NCBI GenBank assembly: GCA_020853655.1 | Contig: JADYYL010000467.1 | Coordinates: forward strand, 1 to 5,218 | From: Deltaproteobacteria bacterium | Lineage (GTDB): Bacteria; Bdellovibrionota_C; UBA2361; SZUA-149; JADYYL01 | Reading direction: 5' to 3' | DNA: 5,218 nucleotides | Part shown: positions 1 to 5,218 of the stretch, one piece after another | How the letters are laid out: the number at the start of each line of letters is the position of its first letter | How positions within the stretch are numbered: the stretch's first letter is position 1 | Translations under genes and position numbers: made by a program | The notes under the pieces: model-generated | Told to the model about the DNA's origin: nothing | The model's input: only the letters and a program-made list of their open reading frames with translations | Databases searched by the model: none

Positions 1-2218
1 AGTCCCCCATTCGGTCAAGGAGGAGCGGTGGTCCATCGTCTTCATCGACCACTTCCTCATCAACGACGCGGGTAAGTCGCGCAGCTTTCGGCGGGAGCAG
101 CGGCGATGGTCGGCCCCATGTGACGATGCACAAGCGCTCCTCGATTCGAGTGATCGCAGTATACAGAAGGTTTCGGCTGAGCGAGTCAGCGGGATAAGTG
201 GAAGCGCTCGGGTTCCACAACATGCCGAAGGGAAATTCCAAGCCCTTCGCGGAAGGAATGTCTGCGACGAGGATCCCTTCGTCCAATCGAAGATCGTCGT
301 CTCCCGTCGTGCGAACGAGGTTGCCGAACGTCGGCCGTAACAGGCCCCCGACAAACCTCGCCTCGGCAGCGGTTCGGCAGAGGACGACCGCGAGGCTGCC
401 CGGATAGGACTCGAAGAGCCTCGTGATCCAATTGATCGCTTCGGTGACGGCACCGTTCTCGGTGTCGTACTTGAACCACAGCGGCGGTTTGCCCGGACGA
501 CCACCGGTCGTTCGATCAGAGCCGTGCACATAATCAGCGAGCGACATAATCGCGCGTGTGGAACGATGACTCACCGTGAGTGAAACCAGGCGGCCCTGTT
601 GCACGTCACGAAGTGCCTCAAAGCCCCCGAAAAGTTGCAGTGGGGAGAGCTCTTGTGCCGCGTCACCCACGAACGTCAGCGCGGTTGAGTTCGGCACGCT
701 TCCTGAAATGAGCGAAAGCTCCACTGGGTTCATGTCCTGAACCTCGTCGACGGCGATGTGCTGATACGCCGAACGTTGCCGTCCGAGACCCTTCAGCTGC
801 GCCAGACGAAGGAGCAGCGGCATGTCCACCGCGTCGAAGGTGTTTGAGTCGCGCTGTTCCTCGGTGCGAACACGGGCGAGATCCAGAAGCTCTCGATCAA
901 GCAGCATCGAGCGATCCTGTTCGAGGAATTCGTCCGCATCGCCAAGGATCCGGAGAATATCCTCGCGATACAGCGAAACTCGACGTTCAAGCTTCTCGAG
1001 AATTGAGAGCGTCTGCGCGCGGGCACCTCCTTCTGGTGCCAAGCGTGTCACGGCACTGCTCAGTTCTCGCAACAGCGGAATTGTCGCAGTCGATACAATC
1101 GCGCGATCATACACGCGCCGAACTTCCGCCGGGAGCGCATTCCAAGGAAGCGCCGTGCCAAGATACTCGATCATCCTCGCCCGTTGAGCGGATACGTAAC
1201 CCTCAACGGCTCTCGCCATCGCCCAGGAGGACTTCACGCGAATAACTCCGGGCGGCGTATCGACGAGAACGGCACCGTCGCCAAAGTGTCTTTGGAACTC
1301 AGGCTTCAACCATTCAGCGAGCGTTCGCACATGGAGGGATTGCAGGCCTGCAAGCGCTGGGAGTGACGCAACGATATACTTCTTCAACAGCTCGCTTCGA
1401 ACGAGAAACAATGCGCGACTTGCATCGAGTTGGGCATCTTGTTGCGTCAGCCAGGACAATCGATAGAGCGCAACCGTGGTCTTTCCCGATCCCGCGATCC
1501 CCTGGATGAGAACAGAACCTTCCGCTTCATCGGTGATCGCGCGAAATTGCTCCGGCGAAATAAGCGCGAGAACATCGGGCAACGCGCCGTAGTCTCTCGC
1601 GGCACGGGGACGGAACGCGTTGCCTGCCGGCTTCCACGTTCCTGCATCGTTGACGAAATCCCCGAGGGAACACGAGATTCGGCGGAGGACACCCGCCTTG
1701 ATATCCAACTTACGCCGGAGAAGGACTTTGCCCTCACGAATCCGATCTTGAATCTCCTCGGAAAACGAATCACCCTCGCGATACTCGTAGTACAGCTTCG
1801 AGACAGGAGCCCGTCGCCAATCGACTATTCGACAATCGAGGTTAGCGTAAGATCCGAGACGATATTCCCGTTGAACATTCCGTTCCCCGCGGCCTGGCTC
1901 CTCGATCACCTCTTCGAGAACAATGCGGGCAAAATAGGGGGAGTCGAGCAGCTTCTCGAGACTCTCCACCTCCTCACGTTTCATTTTGCTGAGGCCGTGT
2001 GCAACGGCTTCGTCGGACGCTAGTTGCTGCTTGTCCTCATCGCGGGTCGCGTTCACCATATCCGACGTCAACGCGCGAGCGCGCCGATCGTTGACGGTGA
2101 GTTGTCGGCCGCTTCGTTGAAACTGACGCTCCAGCTCGGCGATCACTTGGGCGAGTATCTTCTCCTCCTCGGCGATCACCTCCCGGGCCTGGTCCCCAAT
2201 GTCTATCTCTGCTCCCAT
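1..2218 (-). CDS. HelD-like / UvrD-family SF1A ATPase (RNA polymerase-recycling type), C-terminus cut by window edge
   Basis: An uninterrupted minus-strand frame of 739 complete codons runs off the left edge without a stop. The family is usually about 700-780 residues, so little is missing. Residues about 8-92 are acidic/basic amphipathic helices consistent with the N-terminal coiled coil of HelD. The HelD signature follows, with D133-W134-R135-R136-A137-P138. Helicase motifs are complete: Q-motif Gln224, Walker A GIAGSGKTT at 240-248 (Lys246), Walker B VDEVQD with D491/E492, motif III VGDAAQ at 517-522, SHRST at 550-554, AKGLEF at 657-662 and TAITR ending at Arg691. The roughly 215 residues between the first ATPase motifs and Walker B fit the clamp-arm insertion of HelD. 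Known members bind RNA polymerase and use ATP to release it from DNA or stalled complexes; that role here is inferred from family. The ATG at 2218 was chosen because no in-frame ATG lies in the roughly 50 bases upstream that I read, and the coiled coil begins soon after it. The ribosome binding site is weak (GAGAG, with AGGGG almost abutting the ATG). An SF1 DNA helicase role is the alternative. Confidence 0.88.
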   Translation of the reverse strand, partial: MGAEIDIGDQAREVIAEEEKILAQVIAELERQFQRSGRQLTVNDRRARALTSDMVNATRDEDKQQLASDEAVAHGLSKMKREEVESLEKLLDSPYFARIVLEEVIEEPGRGERNVQREYRLGSYANLDCRIVDWRRAPVSKLYYEYREGDSFSEEIQDRIREGKVLLRRKLDIKAGVLRRISCSLGDFVNDAGTWKPAGNAFRPRAARDYGALPDVLALISPEQFRAITDEAEGSVLIQGIAGSGKTTVALYRLSWLTQQDAQLDASRALFLVRSELLKKYIVASLPALAGLQSLHVRTLAEWLKPEFQRHFGDGAVLVDTPPGVIRVKSSWAMARAVEGYVSAQRARMIEYLGTALPWNALPAEVRRVYDRAIVSTATIPLLRELSSAVTRLAPEGGARAQTLSILEKLERRVSLYREDILRILGDADEFLEQDRSMLLDRELLDLARVRTEEQRDSNTFDAVDMPLLLRLAQLKGLGRQRSAYQHIAVDEVQDMNPVELSLISGSVPNSTALTFVGDAAQELSPLQLFGGFEALRDVQQGRLVSLTVSHRSTRAIMSLADYVHGSDRTTGGRPGKPPLWFKYDTENGAVTEAINWITRLFESYPGSLAVVLCRTAAEARFVGGLLRPTFGNLVRTTGDDDLRLDEGILVADIPSAKGLEFPFGMLWNPSASTYPADSLSRNLLYTAITRIEERLCIVTWGRPSPLLPPKAARLTRVVDEEVVDEDDGPPLLLDRMGD

Positions 2219-2285
2219 CCCCTGCGTTCTCTCACTCGTCGTCGCGAATTTCCGCGTTGAATATGCAAAATGGAAAAGGTCGGAC

Positions 2286-2312
2286 CCTATAGCGCCGTTC
2301 ATCGGCTGGCAA
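2286..2312 (-). promoter_or_regulatory. Weak candidate sigma70-type promoter for the HelD-like gene
   Basis: On the minus strand, TTGCCA (2312-2307, five of six bases of the TTGACA consensus) is followed after 15 bases by TATAGG (2291-2286, four of six of TATAAT). This would give a leader of roughly 60 bases before the ATG at 2218. The 15-base spacer is shorter than the preferred 17, and motifs this loose occur by chance in a 400-bp gap. A second AT-rich element (TGCATATTC) lies nearer the gene, without a good -35 partner. Confidence 0.22.
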
Positions 2313-2542
2313 CTCCCCTGCGCGCATCTATCACACCCGACACAGAACGCCCGTAATAGCTTAGATTCACTGGGGTTCCCACAGACCACTCGGCGAGGTC
2401 AGAGAGTTCGACGTTTGGAGGGCAGGTTTGTCGCATCGCGGAAGTGCTCTGCAACTCGAATTGAAAAGAGGAATGGTGTTCCGCGCGGGGCTGAACACTC
2501 TCATGTCCTCCTCGCGCGCCACTTCGGAAACCGCGGGCTCCC

Positions 2543-2554
2543 GCCTCGCGAGGC
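2543..2554. repeat. Perfect 12-bp palindrome GCCTCGCGAGGC
   Basis: The sequence reads identically on both strands. It lies about 70 bp downstream of the transporter stop and about 325 bp upstream of the HelD-like start. It could be a protein-binding site or simply a GC-rich chance palindrome. As RNA it would leave almost no loop, so it is a poor terminator stem, and no T-run follows on either strand. Confidence 0.4.
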
Positions 2555-2623
2555 CAAGCCATCGCGATGATGTCGAAGAAAGTCCGAAGCCCGAATCCGC
2601 CTCGCCTCGGGTCCGTGCAACGG

Positions 2624-3796
2624 CTATTCCGTCACAAGCGGCGACAGGCGATTTTGACTCTTTCCCCGCTTCAGCTCAATGAGCGCCCCAATCGGAGCAA
2701 GTTCAGGGAGGTGATCGCACAGGATCTTGAACGCCATCAACATCGGCATAGCGATAAACGCGCCGAGCGGTCCCCACAGCCATCCCCAGAACACGAGCCA
2801 CACGACACCCATCGCCGGGTTCAGCGAGAATCGATGGCCAACGATCAGTGGCGTCACGACAGTCCCCTCAACCGAGTCGATGATGAAGTACACCAAAGGA
2901 GGGAGGATCACCGCGGAGAGTGTGTCAAACGTGAGCAGAGAGACCGCCGAGACGACGCCGAGCCCAACCATGCCTCCGACGTAAGGAATGAAGTTCAGCG
3001 CGGCCGCCATCGCGCCCCACAACGCGGCATTCGGCATTCCGAGTGCATACATTGCGGTGAACTCTGCGAGACCGAGCAAACAATTGATGGCTCCGACGAG
3101 GAGCAGATACTGCGACATGCTGCGACCAATATCGTTCATCACATCACCCGCGTCAGTGCCGTCCTTGGCGACCGGGAAGACGATCCTCGCATTCGCGATA
3201 AACCGCTCGCCATACGCGAGGAAAAAATAGAGGAACAGCAGAACAAGCCCAAGCGAGAGCACGACGTCGCGACCTGCAAGGAGCATCTGCTCGATCAAGG
3301 AAGGAGGTCGCAGCGCTATGGTGCTGCGTGGATCTGAGACTGTCCCCGTCACTTTCTCTAACTGGCGTGCAGTCTCCGTCATCTCTTGAACAGGGACGAC
3401 AAAGTAGCGCAGTCGATCCTCAATGATATTGGCGGACGCGGGGAGCGTCGTCACCCATTCGCGGATCGGATCGGACAAACGCGTGATCCCGAATCCCACT
3501 GCGCCAATGAGAATCGCCAAGATCATCACTGCGCAGAACTCGGCCCGGATGCCAATTCGCTGACCCAGTCGCACAATCGGCATGAGCGAGAGCGCAAAGA
3601 GCACTCCGATGGTGAGTGGGATGAAGAATGAACGGCCGACATAGAGGGTTGTCACGACGGCGATCATGGCGAGCGTCGAAATCCACGGGATACGCGAGAC
3701 CGATATCGCGGCATGCCGTCGCTCAGCGCCGACCGGGGCGTCGTTCAAAGTCATAATCAGTCGATCGGTCCCGCCCAAGCGTTCTTCGCCCGCCAT
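2624..3796 (-). CDS. AI-2E family transporter (PerM / UPF0118 membrane protein)
   Basis: A complete 390-residue integral inner-membrane protein with the layout of the AI-2E/PerM family (Pfam AI-2E_transport). Hydrophobic segments lie at about residues 38-54, 57-74 and 87-104. A soluble stretch at about 105-175 is followed by further membrane segments at about 177-195, 229-250, 257-285, 292-307 and 330-357. Hallmarks are LNFIPYVGG at 267-275, the block from E310 (EGTVVTPLIVG) to P327, and the aromatic WGWLWGPLGAF region at 337-347 with its following AMP. Family members have been linked to autoinducer-2 export (TqsA) or to Na+/H+ antiport, so the substrate here cannot be told from sequence. The ATG at 3796 has GAGGA upstream with a short 3-base gap. 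Met15 (3754) is an alternative start without a clear ribosome binding site; either leaves all membrane segments intact. The nearest same-strand gene starts 405 bp downstream and the upstream neighbour is divergent, so it is probably transcribed alone. Confidence 0.93.
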   Translation of the reverse strand: MAGEERLGGTDRLIMTLNDAPVGAERRHAAISVSRIPWISTLAMIAVVTTLYVGRSFFIPLTIGVLFALSLMPIVRLGQRIGIRAEFCAVMILAILIGAVGFGITRLSDPIREWVTTLPASANIIEDRLRYFVVPVQEMTETARQLEKVTGTVSDPRSTIALRPPSLIEQMLLAGRDVVLSLGLVLLFLYFFLAYGERFIANARIVFPVAKDGTDAGDVMNDIGRSMSQYLLLVGAINCLLGLAEFTAMYALGMPNAALWGAMAAALNFIPYVGGMVGLGVVSAVSLLTFDTLSAVILPPLVYFIIDSVEGTVVTPLIVGHRFSLNPAMGVVWLVFWGWLWGPLGAFIAMPMLMAFKILCDHLPELAPIGALIELKRGKSQNRLSPLVTE

Positions 3797-4019
3797 GAGT
3801 CCTCACACTTGAAATGCTGCGCCACAGAGCGGGGTTGTGAAAGGCCCTTCAACCGCCTTGACCGACTGTCGGAGATCCTCACACACAGCGATATGCGCCA
3901 GATCAGTTCTCGCGGTCCTTGGACTGCGCGGAACCCTTCGCGAATCATACGAGTCGGGGGCGCGAGCGCTTTACTCTTGGCGGCGCAGTTGTGAAGTCTC
4001 TTTTTCAGGCACCAAAAGT
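3797..4019. other. Divergent intergenic region, presumed promoters in both directions
   Basis: These 223 bp separate the minus-strand transporter start from the plus-strand secreted-protein start, so they should hold both promoters. I could not identify a convincing -35/-10 pair for either. TTGACC at 3858-3863 is a good -35 match for the plus direction, but no AT-rich -10 lies 16-18 bases downstream. The region contains the imperfect inverted repeat at 3833-3854 and a 9-bp direct repeat, TCCTCACAC, at 3800-3808 and 3876-3884. The first copy overlaps the GAGGA ribosome binding site of the transporter gene on the other strand. The secreted-protein frame stays open back to an ATG at 3837, but that extension has no protein-like features. 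Confidence 0.5.
3833..3854. repeat. Imperfect inverted repeat between the divergent genes
   Basis: GGTTG at 3833-3837 pairs with CAACC at 3850-3854. Inside them, AA/TT and GG/CC can also pair, with a two-base bulge and one mismatch. The repeat lies 37 bp upstream of the transporter ATG and 166 bp upstream of the secreted-protein ATG, where an operator could sit. The match is short and imperfect, so a chance origin is quite possible. Confidence 0.25.
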
Positions 4020-4400
4020 ATGTATCGCTACAAATCGCTTCTTCTGTTGGCCTTTCCACTCTTCTGCATAGGAAACCTCGTTCAAGCTGAGGTGGTCCCC
4101 ATGTCGTCGCCAAGCACGGACACAAGCGCGCACCCCTCGCCTCTTCCGGCCGACTACGACCTGGACGCCCTGATTCGAGAGGCGGAAACACTCGACACAA
4201 CGGCTGCGGGGCAGAGGGATCTTCCCGCGGGAAGTCGCGCAGAGGTGATGCGACTCAAAACAATCTCTGACGCGATATGTCGATCGCGACCGGTGGTCGA
4301 CGACGAAATCGCGAAGCAGAAATGCCAACGCCTGAACGACACCCTGCAGTCCGTCCAGCAGAAGACCAATACGTCGGATTCGAGCGCAACTCGCGAATGA
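4020..4400 (+). CDS. Small secreted/periplasmic protein with Sec signal peptide, function unknown
   Basis: A 126-residue protein that I do not recognise. Its first 23 residues form a clear Sec signal peptide: a short basic start (MYRYK), a hydrophobic core at about 6-20, and a VQA-EV cleavage site after Ala23. Cys16 lies in the hydrophobic core without a lipobox, so it is not an obvious lipoprotein. The mature protein begins with a Ser/Thr/Pro-rich linker at about 24-44. Acidic, then mixed-charge stretches likely to be helical follow at about 46-113, ending in a Ser/Thr-rich tail. The mature part has exactly two cysteines, Cys87 and Cys102, which could form a disulfide after export. The frame is open upstream to an ATG at 3837, but starting there would bury the signal peptide behind 61 unlikely residues, so the ATG at 4020 is preferred. 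The ribosome binding site is weak (AGG about 11 bases upstream). It is divergent from the transporter gene and convergent with the oxidoreductase gene, which gives no hint of function. Confidence 0.72.
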   Translation: MYRYKSLLLLAFPLFCIGNLVQAEVVPMSSPSTDTSAHPSPLPADYDLDALIREAETLDTTAAGQRDLPAGSRAEVMRLKTISDAICRSRPVVDDEIAKQKCQRLNDTLQSVQQKTNTSDSSATRE

Positions 4401-4573
4401 TTTTTGCAGCGCTTCCCGAGCAGGCCGCGGAAGGCGTTTCTCAAGAATGGGAACACGCTGGAACTGCCCGCAGCGACTTCTCGGGCACGACGCTGGAGCA
4501 CGACACCGAGCGGAGCTTCAGCGCATGGAGCTGCCAGCGATCCACCCTGTCGTCCACGCGGCCTGGAAGTTAA
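4397..4573 (+). CDS. Doubtful 58-codon ORF coupled by ATGA overlap to the secreted-protein gene
   Basis: An ATG overlaps the TGA stop of the secreted-protein gene (ATGA at 4397-4400) and opens a frame of 58 codons to a TAA at 4571-4573. Such four-base overlaps are typical of translationally coupled gene pairs. The product is acidic at the start and Ser/Thr/Arg-rich at the end, with no motif I recognise. Its last 56 bp lie antisense to the 3' end of the oxidoreductase gene, and the same frame is already open upstream to 4277, which weakens the case. It could be a real small gene, a frameshifted tail of the preceding gene, or a chance ORF in GC-rich DNA. Chance is the most likely explanation. 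Confidence 0.15.
   Translation: MIFAALPEQAAEGVSQEWEHAGTARSDFSGTTLEHDTERSFSAWSCQRSTLSSTRPGS
4401..4517. other. Convergent spacer between secreted-protein and oxidoreductase genes
   Basis: These 117 bp separate two facing stop codons, where a bidirectional terminator would be expected. I see no strong GC hairpin followed by a T-run. The best inverted repeat is five bases (CTCGG near 4483, CCGAG near 4505) around a loop of about 20 bases that contains two GCACGAC copies. A short T-run (TTTTT) begins right after the plus-strand stop but has no stem before it. Confidence 0.4.
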
Positions 4574-5218
4574 AGCCTCCGGTAACACCGTCGATGTCCA
4601 GTACTTCGCCGGCAAGATAGAGGTCGGGAACAATCTTGCTTTCCATCGTCTTGAAGTCTACTTCGCTCAGCGTTACGCCGCCGCACGTGACGAACTCTTC
4701 CTTAAATACTCCTTTCCCGTCGACCCGAACCTTGGTCTGCGTCACGGCGCGCGCGAGTGCGAGAAGTCGCTCGTTACTCAACGAGCTAAAGGGCGTCTCT
4801 TGAGCAATTTCTGCCCGATCCACAAGGTGCTCCCAAAGCCGGCGCGGGAACCCGAACTGCGGGTTTGAGGCAATCGTCCGTGCGGGATGCTCTTCGCGGT
4901 ACTGTCGAAGTCGTGAAGCGCAAGACTCTGCATTGAGGTCTGCAACCCAATTGATTTGGAGCTCGGCACGGTAATTTGCGCGCTTCAGCTCCCGAGCTGC
5001 CCAGGCGGAAAGCTTGAGTACCGCGGGCCCACTCAACCCCCAGTGTGTGACGAGGACCGCTCCACGCTGCCGAAACTCGGTTCCATCTGCCATTCGCAAT
5101 ACCATCTCGCATTCCGGCATGCTCAATCCGGAAAGATCCTGGAGCAGCGAATCTCGGACGCAAAAGGTAAACAGCGATGGCGCGGTCTCGCTGATGGAAT
5201 GCCCAAGTTGAACGGCTA
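4518..5218 (-). CDS. BaiN/YhiN/HI0933-like NAD(P)/FAD-dependent oxidoreductase, N-terminus beyond window edge
   Basis: The C-terminal 232 residues and stop (TGA at 4520-4518) of a flavoprotein of the HI0933/BaiN family, which is normally about 390-420 residues. The frame is open to the right edge, so the N-terminal Rossmann FAD-binding domain and the start codon lie outside. Counting from the first whole codon (5216), the visible part opens with the family's ALGH-like segment (AVQLGHSI). It continues with THWGLSGP at 57-64 and the helix after it, a central alpha/beta insert region, TCGGV at about 173-177, and the C-terminal FAD-contacting block GEVLDIDG at 203-210 running into GVTGGFN at 210-216. 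These are the most conserved parts of the family and all look intact. Members bind FAD; BaiN was described in bile-acid 7-dehydroxylation, but most homologues, including E. coli YhiN, have no settled substrate, and none is inferred here. A TTG within the frame at 5126 is an internal codon, not the start. The gene is convergent with the secreted-protein gene. Confidence 0.93.
   Translation of the reverse strand, partial: AVQLGHSISETAPSLFTFCVRDSLLQDLSGLSMPECEMVLRMADGTEFRQRGAVLVTHWGLSGPAVLKLSAWAARELKRANYRAELQINWVADLNAESCASRLRQYREEHPARTIASNPQFGFPRRLWEHLVDRAEIAQETPFSSLSNERLLALARAVTQTKVRVDGKGVFKEEFVTCGGVTLSEVDFKTMESKIVPDLYLAGEVLDIDGVTGGFNFQAAWTTGWIAGSSMR

Larger units (their letters stand above)
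2219..2623. other. 405-bp intergenic gap with no convincing gene
   Basis: This stretch separates the stop of the AI-2E-type transporter gene from the start of the HelD-like gene, both on the minus strand. Open frames exist on both strands, for example 87 codons on minus at 2299-2562 and longer plus-strand frames. None encodes a protein I recognise, has a clear ribosome binding site, or shows the hydrophobic or motif structure of a real protein. The gap holds a perfect 12-bp palindrome at 2543-2554, an ATCGCGAT palindrome at 2561-2568 and a weak promoter candidate. I found no tRNA-like fold and no hairpin followed by a T-tract that would make a convincing terminator for the transporter gene. 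The length leaves room for a regulated leader or a small RNA, but nothing visible demands one. Confidence 0.6.

Noticed and set aside
1430..2023. Plus-strand ORF of 197 codons, and several other plus-strand ORFs between 198 and 2260
   Set aside because: Antisense shadows of the HelD-like gene, whose frame carries all the family motifs; the plus-strand translations show no domain structure.
2299..2562. Minus-strand ORF of 87 codons in the gap upstream of the HelD-like gene
   Set aside because: No recognisable motif, no clear ribosome binding site, and low-complexity Gly/Arg-rich N-terminus; an ORF this long is expected by chance in GC-rich DNA. Kept only as a possible remnant in the findings.
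2522..2589. Possible terminator after the transporter gene (CTTCGGA at 2522-2528 pairing with TCCGAAG at 2583-2589)
   Set aside because: Only seven base pairs around a loop of more than 50 bases, and no T-tract follows on the minus strand.
2567..3337. Plus-strand ORF of 256 codons
   Set aside because: Antisense to the AI-2E-type transporter; its product is an implausible run of Arg, Glu, His and Asp typical of a complementary-strand shadow.
4404..4868. Plus-strand ORF of 154 codons
   Set aside because: Mostly antisense to the conserved C-terminal part of the BaiN-like oxidoreductase, with no recognisable protein features.
5124..5126. TTG at 5126 as the start of the oxidoreductase
   Set aside because: The 30 upstream codons in the same frame encode conserved family sequence (the LGH segment and following strand), so the real start lies beyond the window.

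Overview
The window is bacterial chromosomal DNA: moderately GC-rich by eye, with long GC-biased ORFs and no introns. It carries four protein genes, two of them cut by the window edges. I see no rRNA, tRNA, CRISPR array, transposase, integrase or phage gene. Taxonomy cannot be fixed from the sequence. The left-hand HelD-type ATPase reads more like the versions I recall from delta-proteobacterial/myxobacterial genomes than the classic Firmicutes or Actinobacteria ones. A small exported protein with a Sec signal peptide is also present. My best guess is a Gram-negative environmental bacterium, and this is inference only.

Layout, left to right. Positions 1-2218 (minus strand) hold a nearly complete SF1A UvrD/HelD-family ATPase whose last codons lie beyond the left edge. 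All the helicase motifs I looked for are intact. Positions 2219-2623 are a 405-bp non-coding gap upstream of that gene, with only a weak promoter candidate and a perfect 12-bp palindrome. Positions 2624-3796 (minus) encode a complete 390-residue AI-2E/PerM (UPF0118) family membrane protein. Positions 3797-4019 are a divergent intergenic region. Positions 4020-4400 (plus) encode a 126-residue secreted protein of unknown function. Positions 4401-4517 are a short convergent spacer. Positions 4518-5218 (minus) hold the C-terminal 232 residues of a BaiN/YhiN/HI0933-like FAD-dependent oxidoreductase whose N-terminus lies beyond the right edge.

The genes do not form an evident pathway. The transporter and the HelD-like gene share a strand but are 405 bp apart. 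The secreted-protein gene is divergent from the transporter gene and convergent with the oxidoreductase gene. The region looks like ordinary housekeeping or accessory chromosome, and I do not see convincing evidence of a new multi-gene system. The points most worth a second look are the HelD-like protein with an unusual N-terminal coiled coil (including an 11-codon repeat also visible in the DNA), the unrecognised secreted protein, and a small ORF that starts on its stop codon by an ATGA overlap.
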